Shown one piece after another: positions 45,861 through 54,071 of a stretch of DNA of 64,000 nucleotides. Every line of letters starts with the position of its first letter. The stretch's first letter is position 1. The stretch covers positions 94,679 through 158,678 of the forward strand of contig NZ_JAUFPS010000035.1 in assembly GCF_030409315.1 (NCBI RefSeq). The letters are read 5' to 3'. The notes under the pieces are model-generated. The model worked only from the letters and a program-made list of their open reading frames with translations. It searched no databases and was not told where the DNA came from. The stretch comes from Mucilaginibacter flavus. GTDB taxonomy: Bacteria; Bacteroidota; Bacteroidia; Sphingobacteriales; Sphingobacteriaceae. Both the position numbers and the translations under genes were made by a program.

Positions 45861-48146
45861 ATGACACCAAAGCTGTTCATTAAATCGCTGCTTGTTTTAA
45901 GCTGTGGTCTGCCGTTCCTTACATCGGCACAAACAAACCCTAAACTAACCCAATATGTTAACCCGTTTATAGGGACCGGTGCGGTAAAAGGCAGTCTATC
46001 AGGCAATAATTATCCAGGTGCTACTGTACCCTTCGGCATGGTGCAACTAAGCCCCGATACGCGCGACGAGCCGGAATGGGATGTAGCCTGTGGTTATGAC
46101 CATAACGATAATTTTATAGCCGGTTTTAGCCATACCCATTTGAGCGGCACCGGCGCGCCGGATTTATTTGATATTTTGTTTATGCCCTGCACGGGCGACG
46201 AAAAAACCAGGGCCGGCAACGCGCAGCAGGTTGGCAGTGGTTATGGCTCAAGATTTTCTCATGACCACGAGTCGGCAAAGGCGGGTTATTACCAGGTTAA
46301 GTTAGATGATTATGGCATCAACGCAGAACTTACCGCCACCGAACACGCCGGCTTTCATAAATACACGTTCCCTAAAAATAGCCAGGGCCGGGTGGTTATT
46401 GATTTAGCACACTCTATTAAAAAACCAAACTTTGGCTGCCACGTTATTGCAGCTCAATTTCATATGGTGAACAACCACACTATTGAAGGTTTTAGGGTGA
46501 TTACCGGCTGGGCCAAACTGCGCAAAGTTTATTTTTATGCCGAATTTAACAAGACCATTAAAAGTAATGACCTGGTTGATGGCGGCACCCAATACTTTGA
46601 TCAAAAATTATTAAACGGCACAGATTTACGCGCTGTACTTAATTTTGATACCGGCGATGGCACGCCATTGTTGGCCAAAGTAGGCCTATCAACGGTGAGT
46701 ACACAAAATGCAAGGTTAAACCTTAATACCGAAATCCCCGACTGGGATTTTAACAAAACCGTTGCCCAGGCCAATGCCAAATGGGAAACAAAATTAGATA
46801 AAATTAAAGTTGATGGTACGGAGCAACAAAAGCAAATTTTTTACACGGCCCTTTACCATACCTTCATCCAACCCAATAATTACGCCGATGTAAACGGCGA
46901 TTATACCGGTATTGATTATACTATTCATAACAACAAAGCGGGCTTTTACAGCACTTTTTCGCTATGGGATACTTACCGCGCAGCCAATCCGCTTTATACA
47001 CTGATACAGCCGCAACGCACAGCTGGTTTTGTAAACAGTATGCTGAGCCAGTACCTGGCCTATGGTTATTTACCCATTTGGCAATTATGGGGACAGGAAA
47101 ATTACTGTATGATTGGCAACCATGCTATCCCTGTTATTGTAGACGCGGCGCTGAAAGGCATCCCGGGTTTTGATATACAAAAAGCGTACGAGGCAGTTAA
47201 AAACTCATCGGTTACAGATCATCCCGGCTCGCCGTTTAAGGTTTGGGAAAAATACCATTACATGCCCGAGAATTTGCTGACCCAATCGGTATCGGTGACC
47301 CTGGAGTCGGCTTACGATGATTGGTGCGTGGCGTAGTTGGCTAAAAAACTCAACAAAACCGCCGATTATGAGCACTTTATGGAGCGCTCGCAATATTTCA
47401 AAAATCTATATGATGCGCAAAGCGGTTTCTTTAGGGCGAAAAACAGCGATGGAAAATGGCTAACGCCTTTTAACCCCTTACAGTACGGCGGCAATGGTGG
47501 CAACCCTTACACCGAAGGCAACGCCTGGCAATATTACTGGTATGTGCCCCAGGATGTTAAAGGACTGATTGCCTTAACAGGTGGCGACAATAAATTTACC
47601 GCTAAGCTGGATACCTTTTTTACCCTTGATAGCAAACCGGGAGAGGTTAACGGCAACGCGTCGGGCTTTATTGGCCAGTACGCGCATGGTAACGAGCCGA
47701 GTCACCACATCAGTTATTTGTACAACTACGCCGGGCAGCCCTGGAAAACCCAATATTACGTGGCTAAAATTTGCAGGGAATTGTATAATACCTCATCATC
47801 GGGCTATGCCGGTAATGAAGATTGCGGACAAATGTCGGCATGGTATGTTTTCAGCGCAATGGGCTTTTACCCGGTTAATCCAGCCAGCAGCGTTTATGTT
47901 ATTGGTACACCGGTGCTGCGCAAATCAGTGATGCAGTTATCAGCCAATAAAAAATTCACGGTACTTGCGCCAAATAGCTCGGTGGATAATATCTATATCC
48001 AATCAGCAAAGCTAAATGGTAAAACATATACGCATACTTATATTACGCAGCAGGATATTATGAATGGCGGCACGTTGGAATTTGTGATGGGCGATAAACC
48101 TAATGAGCATTGGGGTGTGGGCGTAGCCGACAGACCGGTGAGGTAA
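45861..48146 (+). pseudogene. GH92 exo-alpha-mannosidase gene interrupted by an in-frame amber codon
   Basis: The full reading would be about 761 residues, normal for GH92, with a signal peptide (to LTSA-Q). NPFIGTG, YPGATVPFGMVQLSPDT and GYDHNDNFIAGFSHTHLSGTG are family hallmarks. A TAG at 47334-47336 (codon 492) stops the frame; reading continues unbroken to 48146. The family usually has Gln here, so CAG to TAG is the simplest change. The acid Glu of WGQENYCMIG (E413) is on the first part and the GNEDCGQMSAWYV base motif (about 653-654) on the second, so neither half could work alone. It is either a fresh null allele, a sequencing error, or a read-through case. Confidence 0.85.
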
Positions 48147-48292
48147 TAGAGCTATAAAATCGTGATTGCCGGGTATTCAGGAGCAAAATAGCAAAGCGAC
48201 GAAAGATTTACGAAATTTTAAAAACTTAGTTTACGGCAGCTAAATTTAGGGATATTATCGCTTGGGGCATATCAGAAAAAAAGCTTTTAGAG

Positions 48293-48462
48293 AGGAGGCA
48301 CCTAACGGAGCCAAAAAGTCACGCGCGTTTGATATAAACAGATACTCCTACAGAGTGTTGAAAAAAGCGTCGACGTAAAACTATTAATAATTACAGGTTA
48401 CAGCGTAGCCCCGTGTTTGTAGCAAAAATGACGTTGATGATTTGGCTCCGTAGGTGCCTCCT
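48293..48462. repeat. MITE-like element with 22-23-base inverted ends
   Basis: Left end 48293-48315 and right end 48441-48462 are complementary apart from one extra base (GGAGGCACCTAACGGAGCC against GGAGGCACCTACGGAGCC). The 125-base core has no ORF. A decayed copy of the ACTTACGAAGTT palindrome lies just before it (48204-48236). Together these fill the gap 48147-48489. Confidence 0.75.
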
Positions 48463-48489
48463 GGTTTTATGTTTTAAAATGCTATTCTG

Positions 48490-48864
48490 CTACCCCAGCT
48501 GCTCTTCCAACTGAAACACATTCCCTTCAACATCTTCCCCATCACAGAACAAAGCCTTTATACCTTCAAAAGATTTAATCTCCCCCAATAAAACGCCTTT
48601 ATCTATCAATCGTTCCCTTAAACCAGCAAGGTCACCTTCTACTTTGAAAATCAATTTCGTATTGCTTACCGCTTTGAACTCTTCGGTAGTTTGGTATGCT
48701 TCGCCAATTTTATGAAAAGCGAGTTCCATTGATCCGGCTTTTAAAACTGCCCATTGGTCTTCAATCTCTTCAACAAGTGAAAAGCCAAAGTTTTCGATGT
48801 AGAAATCTTTTAGTTTGGTAATATTTTGGCCGAATAATATGATTCTGTATGGGGTGACTTGCAT
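48490..48864 (-). CDS. VOC-superfamily (glyoxalase/bleomycin-resistance-like) protein
   Basis: A 124-residue protein with a single vicinal-oxygen-chelate domain of two beta-alpha-beta-beta-beta repeats: PYRIILFGQNITKLKDFYIENFGFSL at the start and DGEDVEGNVFQLEE at the end. H and E positions typical of metal binding are partly present (AFHKIG, FQLEE). It lies 19 bases after nuoB, at the place where nuoC would normally be. Function is unknown; small VOC proteins include glyoxalases, dioxygenases and drug-binding proteins. Confidence 0.75.
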   Translation of the reverse strand: MQVTPYRIILFGQNITKLKDFYIENFGFSLVEEIEDQWAVLKAGSMELAFHKIGEAYQTTEEFKAVSNTKLIFKVEGDLAGLRERLIDKGVLLGEIKSFEGIKALFCDGEDVEGNVFQLEEQLG

Positions 48865-48883
48865 TTTGTTAAATGGAATTAAC

Positions 48884-49366
48884 TTACCCCCTCACCAAAC
48901 GCTCACCCTCTATCTTCTTCTGCAGCTCCAATATTGAGCCAATCAGCGCTTCGGGGCGGGGTGGGCAGCCTTGTACGTATACGTCAACCGGAATTACCCT
49001 ATCAACGCCTTTTACCACGTGGTAACCGTGCTGCCAGTATGGACCGCCACAGTTGGAGCATGAACCCATCGATATCACGTATTTGGGTTCGGGCATTTGT
49101 TCGTACAGGCGTTTAATACGCTCGGCCATTTTGAAGGTAACGGTACCGGCTATAATGATAACATCGGCCTGGCGGGCAGATGGGCGCGGGAATACCCCAA
49201 AACGATCCAGATCATAAGTAGATGCCATAGAACCCATCATTTCTATCGCGCAGCAGGCTATTCCAAAACTTAGCGGCCATAAGGATGACAGGCGCGCCCA
49301 GTTTAGTAAATCGTCTATCTTGGTGACTACTACGCCGCCGCTTTCGCTGGTGATATCACTACTCAT
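48884..49366 (-). CDS. nuoB: NADH-quinone oxidoreductase subunit B
   Basis: A 160-residue protein carrying the N2 iron-sulfur cluster ligands: C38 and C39 (GIACCAIEMM), C103 (GSCSNCGG) and C134 (QGCPPRPEA). It sits at the membrane junction of complex I and passes electrons to quinone. The start overlaps the nuoA stop by 8 bases, as is usual for this pair. Unusually, nuoC-nuoN do not follow; a VOC gene and then a mobile-type repeat do. The subunit itself looks intact. Confidence 0.96.
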   Translation of the reverse strand: MSSDITSESGGVVVTKIDDLLNWARLSSLWPLSFGIACCAIEMMGSMASTYDLDRFGVFPRPSARQADVIIIAGTVTFKMAERIKRLYEQMPEPKYVISMGSCSNCGGPYWQHGYHVVKGVDRVIPVDVYVQGCPPRPEALIGSILELQKKIEGERLVRG

Positions 49367-49970
49367 TTGCAGGCTTTTTAAAGGTGGGTTTAAACATTGG
49401 CTTTTTTACAGCCGGGGTTTCGGCAGGTGCATCAGCGGTAACAGCCTCTGCAACTATAGGCTCGTTTGTCATGCTAAAAGGTTTTACAACAAACTTGCCC
49501 TGTTCCAGGTTCAATTGCTCATAAAAAGATGCAGGGATATTTACATCTGTTGTAGGCACCAGTGGCTTGGCTTTTATCCATTCCAGATCGCCTTTTGCCC
49601 AAACATAAACCAGGCCCAGGATCAGGATGCCCAAAAACACAAACATTTCGGCCAGCGAGAACCAGCCCCAACGGCTGTCCTGTGCTATCAATTCATGGTT
49701 ACCAAAAACCGTAGCCCAGGGGAACACAAAAACCATTTCTACGTCAAACAATAAAAATATTAAGGCAATAACGTAAAAACGCGAATTGAAAGGTAACCAG
49801 GCATTGCCTGTAGGCTCTTCGCCACATTCATAGGAACTTAGCTTTTCGGGATTGGGGTTATTTGGTGCCAGTAACCTGTTGATAAAAAATATCACGCACA
49901 CCATAATTATTCCGGTGAGCAGAAAGATGAGTATCTTTCCAAATTCTGATATTTGCGAAACCTCGGTCAT
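49359..49970 (-). CDS. nuoA: NADH-quinone oxidoreductase subunit A, with extended C-terminal tail
   Basis: 203 residues from the ATG at 49970. Three membrane helices lie at about 10-30, 75-98 and 105-128, with the conserved YECGEEPTGNAW loop and FLLFDVEMVFVFPW. NuoA is normally about 120-150 residues; here a hydrophilic tail of about 60 residues rich in Ala, Pro, Glu and Lys ends in PMFKPTFKKPANE. The start codon overlaps the start codon of the divergent flavoprotein gene by two bases (CATG at 49968-49971). The next start upstream would lie deep inside that gene, so 49970 is preferred. Confidence 0.93.
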   Translation of the reverse strand: MTEVSQISEFGKILIFLLTGIIMVCVIFFINRLLAPNNPNPEKLSSYECGEEPTGNAWLPFNSRFYVIALIFLLFDVEMVFVFPWATVFGNHELIAQDSRWGWFSLAEMFVFLGILILGLVYVWAKGDLEWIKAKPLVPTTDVNIPASFYEQLNLEQGKFVVKPFSMTNEPIVAEAVTADAPAETPAVKKPMFKPTFKKPANE

Positions 49971-51183
49971 GACAACAAAACTAACAAAACAAACCCATTT
50001 TGACGCAATAATTATTGGCGGCGGGGCATGCGGACTCATGTGCGCCGTACAAGCCGGCTTTTTGGGCAAGCATACGCTGATATTGGAAAAGGCCGACCGC
50101 GTAGGCGCCAAAATATTAATAAGCGGCGGAGGCAGGTGCAATTACACCAACCTTTACGCTACAGATCAGCAGTTTATTTCACAAAACCCACATTTCTGTA
50201 AATCAGCGTTTTCACAATGGACGGTGGAAGATACCATCGGCTTTTTTGAAACTTATGGTATTGAAGGCAAAGAGAAAACCTTAGGTCAGCTTTTCCCTGT
50301 AAGTGATAAAGCCAAAGATATTGTACAAGTTTTTACTAACCTGTGCGACGACCTTGACCAGGAGATTTGGTGCAATGCCGAAGTTAAAATAGTTGAAAAA
50401 ACTGACGATGGCTTTACCGTTCGTGTGGAAATTGACGGCAAACAGGAATACATTAGCGCGCCAAGTGTAGTTATAGCAGCGGGTGGCTTACCTATCCCCA
50501 AAATGGGCGCTACCGATTTTGGATTGAGAACGGCGCGGCAGTTTGATATGAAAATTGCAGACACCGCCCCCGCCCTGGTGCCTTTAACCATTACCGGTAA
50601 AGACCAGCCCTGGTACGAGCAATTAAGCGGAAACAGTATTTTTTGCCGGGTTTGGAACGACAGGATCAGCTTTGAAGAAAACATTTTGTTTACCCACTGG
50701 GGATTGAGCGGGCCGGCTATATTACAGATCTCGTCATATTGGAAACCCGGAGAATCAATTTACATAGACCTGCTCCCCAATCAAAACATTGCCGACCTGA
50801 TACAACAGGAAAAGGAAACCAACGGCAAAAAAATGCTGCTGGCTTATCTTGCAGGCCTGTACACCCGCAAATTTGCCGAAGCACTGAGCGAGAAACTCCC
50901 GGTTGAAAAGAACCTGGCATCGCTTACCAAAGCAGATATAGAAGACCTGAGCGAGCTGATTCATAACTTTAAAGTTAAACCTGCCGGCGATAAAGGCTAC
51001 GATAAAGCCGAAGTAATGCGCGGCGGTGTATCAACAGATGAACTATCGTCCAAAACGTTAGAGGCAAAGAAAGTACCGGGAATGTTTTTCGGCGGCGAAT
51101 GCGTGGATGTTACCGGCTGGCTGGGCGGCTACAATTTTCAATGGGCCTGGGCTTGTGGTTTTGTGATTGCGCAGAATATTTGA
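49969..51183 (+). CDS. HI0933/BaiN-like FAD-dependent flavoprotein
   Basis: 404 residues from the ATG at 49969. The FAD-binding GGGACG of DAIIIGGGACGLMCAVQAG is near the N terminus, GAKILISGGGRCNYTN follows (a family hallmark), then a central inserted domain, and the C terminus VTGWLGGYNFQWAWACGFV binds FAD again. YhiN/HI0933-type proteins are flavin oxidoreductases, some reducing bile-acid-type enones; the substrate here is unknown. It is encoded head to head with nuoA, start codons overlapping, so its ribosome site must lie within the nuoA coding sequence. Confidence 0.88.
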   Translation: MTTKLTKQTHFDAIIIGGGACGLMCAVQAGFLGKHTLILEKADRVGAKILISGGGRCNYTNLYATDQQFISQNPHFCKSAFSQWTVEDTIGFFETYGIEGKEKTLGQLFPVSDKAKDIVQVFTNLCDDLDQEIWCNAEVKIVEKTDDGFTVRVEIDGKQEYISAPSVVIAAGGLPIPKMGATDFGLRTARQFDMKIADTAPALVPLTITGKDQPWYEQLSGNSIFCRVWNDRISFEENILFTHWGLSGPAILQISSYWKPGESIYIDLLPNQNIADLIQQEKETNGKKMLLAYLAGLYTRKFAEALSEKLPVEKNLASLTKADIEDLSELIHNFKVKPAGDKGYDKAEVMRGGVSTDELSSKTLEAKKVPGMFFGGECVDVTGWLGGYNFQWAWACGFVIAQNI

Positions 51184-51190
51184 GGGGGAA

Positions 51191-51227
51191 GAAGTCGGGA
51201 AGTCCGGAAGTCGGGAAAGTCCGAAAG
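51191..51227. repeat. AGTCCGGAAGTCGGGAA-type repeat array (block 1)
   Basis: Tandem short units of the AAGTCCGGAAGTCGGGAAAG kind directly after the flavoprotein stop. Inverted blocks follow at 51412-51448 and 51498-51532, and more at 53004-53055, 53125-53160 and 53170-53203. Confidence 0.75.
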
Positions 51228-51234
51228 ATAGCTT

Positions 51235-51392
51235 CTATCCCGCGGGGGTAGCGAACCTTTCTCCCGCGGGGTTAGCGCAGCGTAACCCGTGGGTAAATCT
51301 GGTGTAAGCTTTCAGCTTACGTCACTAATGCAGTGAGCAGAGCAGCTAAAAGCTGCAACCATGATAACCCACGGGCTGAAAGCCCGCGGGAG
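51235..51392. repeat. CCCGCGGG-ended foldback repeat nested within the AGTCCGGAAG blocks
   Basis: Arms 51261-51293 (CTCCCGCGGG and AACCCGTGGG) and 51366-51392 (AACCCACGGG and CCCGCGGGAG) are complementary. Inside is a hairpin TGTAAGCT/AGCTTACG and TGCAGTGAGCAGAGCAGC. It fills the gap 51184-51548 together with the flanking blocks. Confidence 0.7.
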
Positions 51393-51411
51393 TTTAGATC
51401 TTCACAAAATA

Positions 51412-51532
51412 CCTTCCGGACTTTCGGACTTCTCCGACTTCCAGACTAACATTAAAAGTTTGTGTTTATTTGATTTCTTCTGTACTTTGCAAAGTACCTT
51501 CCGGACTTTTGGTCTTCACCGACTTCCGGACT
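51412..51532. repeat. AGTCCGGAAG-type repeat array (blocks 2 and 3, inverted)
   Basis: Blocks 51412-51448 and 51498-51532 read CTTCCGGACTTTCGGACTTC, the complement of block 1. They flank a short AT-rich stretch just before the symporter gene. Confidence 0.75.
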
Positions 51533-51548
51533 AAAAACATATATATAT

Positions 51549-53036
51549 ATGTCGCCCGGAGTATTACTTTCTTTTATTATAGGTTATTTTTTGGTGCTAC
51601 TGGTAATTTCCTGGCTTACATCTAAAAAATCCGCAGATAACGATACCTTTTTTGTAGCCAACCGCAACTCCAAGTGGTACCTGGTTGCTTTTGGCATGAT
51701 AGGCACAGCGTTGAGCGGCGTAACCTTTATTTCGGTACCGGGCAAAGTAGGTGCGCCATCGGGCGATGAATTTTCTTACTTTCAGTTTGTATTGGGTAAC
51801 GCGGCCGGGTTTATTATTATAGCCACTGTACTACTGCCGCTTTATTACCGGTTAAAGCTAACTTCCATTTACAGTTATATTGAGGGAGCCTTGGGTACCT
51901 GGAGCTATAAAACCGCGGCGGGGATCTTTTTAATCAGCAGGGTAATTGGCTCGGCATTCAGGCTTTACCTGGTAGTGATTGTTTTACAGAAATTTATTTT
52001 TGATAGTTACCATATCCCCTTCGCGGTTACGGTGTTAATTTGTTTGTTGCTCATTTGGTCGTACACGTTTAAGGGCGGCTTAAAAACTATTATTATTACC
52101 GATAGTTTACAAACGTTTTTCCTGGTGTTATCGGTTTTCCTGTCGATATATTTTATTTGCAGCAGCCTGAATATGAATATTTTTGAAGCTGCCGATGCTA
52201 TCAAAAACAGCAGCTACGCCAAAATATTTTTCTTCAATGACTTTTTGAGCAGTAAATTCCATTTCACCAAAGCGTTTTTAGGCGGCTTGTTCATCACCGT
52301 TGGCATGACCGGACTTGACCAGGACCTGATGCAAAAAAACTTAAGTTTAAAAAACATCAAAGAGGCGCAAAAAAACATGTTCAGCTTTACGGGGGTGTTT
52401 GTGGTAATCAATATTTTCTTTTTAAGCGTAGGCGCTTTACTTTGGATGTACGCCAACAAATACGGCATTCACGTTGAAAAAACCGACTACCTATATCCAA
52501 CCATCGCCCTCAAATACCTGGGTATTGTACCGGCCATGGTTTTCATGTTAGGCTTAACGGCAGCAACCTTTGCCACTACCGATTCAGCCTTAACCGCGCT
52601 TACTACCTCTTTTTGTGTAGATTTTTTGGGCTTTAATAAAAAGGCCGATATCAACAGTAAAAAAATGGTTACCACACGCCACGCCGTACACATCGCGTTT
52701 TCGGGGTTGATGTTTTTGACTATAGTAATTTTTAACGCTATTAACAATGATGCCGTAGTAAGCGCCATATTCGCGGTGGCATCTTACACCTACGGACCAC
52801 TATTAGGCTTATACTCCTTTGGTTTGTTTGTAAGTAACCGCCAGGTGAGGGATAAACTGGTGCCATTTATTTGCGTGGCATCGCCCGCCATATGTTACTT
52901 TTTAAACGCAGAGTCAAAATCGCTTTTAGGGGGCTACGTTTTTAGCAATGAGCTGATCATTGTAAACGGATTAATTACATTTGTTGGACTGTGGGTGGCT
53001 TCCCGTCCGAAAGTCGGGAAGTCCGAAAGTCGGTAA
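51549..53036 (+). CDS. Sodium:solute symporter family protein, substrate unknown
   Basis: A 495-residue inner-membrane protein with about 13 membrane helices and SSS-family marks: FFVANRNSKWYLVAFGMIGTALSGVTF region (residues about 35-62), YTFKGGLKTIIITDSLQTF (about 173-191) and ATTDSALTALTTSFCVDFLGF (about 340-360). The last ten or so residues (RPKVGKSESR) are encoded by an invading copy of the AGTCCGGAAG repeat, so the original C terminus was replaced or extended. No neighbour reveals the substrate. Confidence 0.88.
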   Translation: MSPGVLLSFIIGYFLVLLVISWLTSKKSADNDTFFVANRNSKWYLVAFGMIGTALSGVTFISVPGKVGAPSGDEFSYFQFVLGNAAGFIIIATVLLPLYYRLKLTSIYSYIEGALGTWSYKTAAGIFLISRVIGSAFRLYLVVIVLQKFIFDSYHIPFAVTVLICLLLIWSYTFKGGLKTIIITDSLQTFFLVLSVFLSIYFICSSLNMNIFEAADAIKNSSYAKIFFFNDFLSSKFHFTKAFLGGLFITVGMTGLDQDLMQKNLSLKNIKEAQKNMFSFTGVFVVINIFFLSVGALLWMYANKYGIHVEKTDYLYPTIALKYLGIVPAMVFMLGLTAATFATTDSALTALTTSFCVDFLGFNKKADINSKKMVTTRHAVHIAFSGLMFLTIVIFNAINNDAVVSAIFAVASYTYGPLLGLYSFGLFVSNRQVRDKLVPFICVASPAICYFLNAESKSLLGGYVFSNELIIVNGLITFVGLWVASRPKVGKSESR

Positions 53037-53203
53037 AGTCCGGAAGGTTGGAAGTTCATTTGCAAAACATTTAAAAATCGCATCAACAACAAAAACATAA
53101 ATAATTAAAAAAGTATTAATAACTACTTCCGGACTTTCCGACTTCTCGGACTTCCGGACTAAAAGAACTCTTCCGGACTTTCGGACTTCCCGACTTCCGG
53201 ACT
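53004..53203. repeat. AGTCCGGAAG-type repeat array (blocks 4-6)
   Basis: Block 53004-53055 overlaps the symporter stop codon; blocks 53125-53160 and 53170-53203 are in the opposite orientation. Together they fill most of the gap before the LOG gene. Confidence 0.75.
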
Positions 53204-53217
53204 AATAACAAAAAGAT

Positions 53218-53925
53218 ATGACCGGAGAAGATAAAATAAGACAAGCGTTTGAAAACAAAAACTGGCAGGAAATTAAGGTAACTGATAGCTGGCAGATTTT
53301 TAAAATAATGGCCGAGTTTGTGGACGGCTTTGAAAAACTGGCTAAAATAGGCCCCTGTGTATCCATCTTTGGATCGGCACGTACCCACAACGATAATAAC
53401 TACTACAAACTGGCCGAACAAACCGCCCGCCTGCTTACCGAGCATGGTTATGGGGTAATATCGGGCGGTGGACCGGGCATTATGGAAGCTGCCAACAAAG
53501 GCGCTTATGAGGCCGGCGGTAAATCGGTAGGTTTAAATATCGAGTTGCCTTTTGAGCAATTCCATAATAAATACATTGATAGGGATAAGATCATGGAATT
53601 TGATTACTTCTTTATCCGTAAGGTTATGTTTATGAAGTACTCTCAGGGCTTTATCATTTTGCCGGGCGGCTTTGGTACTATGGATGAATCTTTTGAGGCG
53701 ATGACACTGATTCAAACCGGTAAAATCGCCCGCTTCCCCATCATATTTGTGGGCATTGATTACTGGAAAGGTTTATTTAGCTGGATAGAAGATAAGATGC
53801 TGAACGATCAACACAACATTAATCCTGATGATTTGAACCTGTACAGGTTAGTTGATACCGCCGAAGAAGCGGTTGACCACATTACACGTTTCTACAATAA
53901 GTATGTGCTGAAACCGAATTTTTAA
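53218..53925 (+). CDS. LOG-family (lysine decarboxylase-like) protein
   Basis: A 235-residue protein with a Rossmann-type fold and the family motifs GPCVSIFGSAR (45-55), ISGGGPGIMEAANKGA (81-96) and PGGFGTMDE (149-157). LOG proteins are cytokinin-type phosphoribohydrolases acting on nucleoside 5'-monophosphates; in many bacteria the physiological role is unclear. The signature Glu and the PGGxGT motif are intact. It lies alone between two repeat clusters. Confidence 0.92.
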   Translation: MTGEDKIRQAFENKNWQEIKVTDSWQIFKIMAEFVDGFEKLAKIGPCVSIFGSARTHNDNNYYKLAEQTARLLTEHGYGVISGGGPGIMEAANKGAYEAGGKSVGLNIELPFEQFHNKYIDRDKIMEFDYFFIRKVMFMKYSQGFIILPGGFGTMDESFEAMTLIQTGKIARFPIIFVGIDYWKGLFSWIEDKMLNDQHNINPDDLNLYRLVDTAEEAVDHITRFYNKYVLKPNF

Positions 53926-53948
53926 AGGAACCTATTTTCAAAGAAATC

Positions 53949-54034
53949 GTCATTGCGAGGAACGAAGCAATCCCCAACTATCCAGATTCGCTCTGTAAAT
54001 TGGGGATTGCTTCGTCGTACCTCCTCGCAATGAC
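53949..54034. repeat. GTCATTGCGAGG-family palindromic repeat (copy 3)
   Basis: Left end GTCATTGCGAGGAACGAAGC and right end CCTCGCAATGAC flank the CGCTCTGTAAATTGGGGATTGC core. It lies between the convergent LOG and TlpA-like genes. Confidence 0.85.
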
Positions 54035-54071
54035 GATTTTTATTTGACCAGGCTTTGATATTCAATCTACC

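Noticed and set aside
47337..48146. A separate second GH92 gene starting at TTG 47337
   Set aside because: It starts directly after the amber codon with no signal peptide or start region, and reads as the missing C-terminal part of the same GH92 protein.
51191..53203. Possible CRISPR array from the repeated AGTCCGGAAG units
   Set aside because: The units are short, occur in both orientations and have no spacers of constant length; no cas genes are present.
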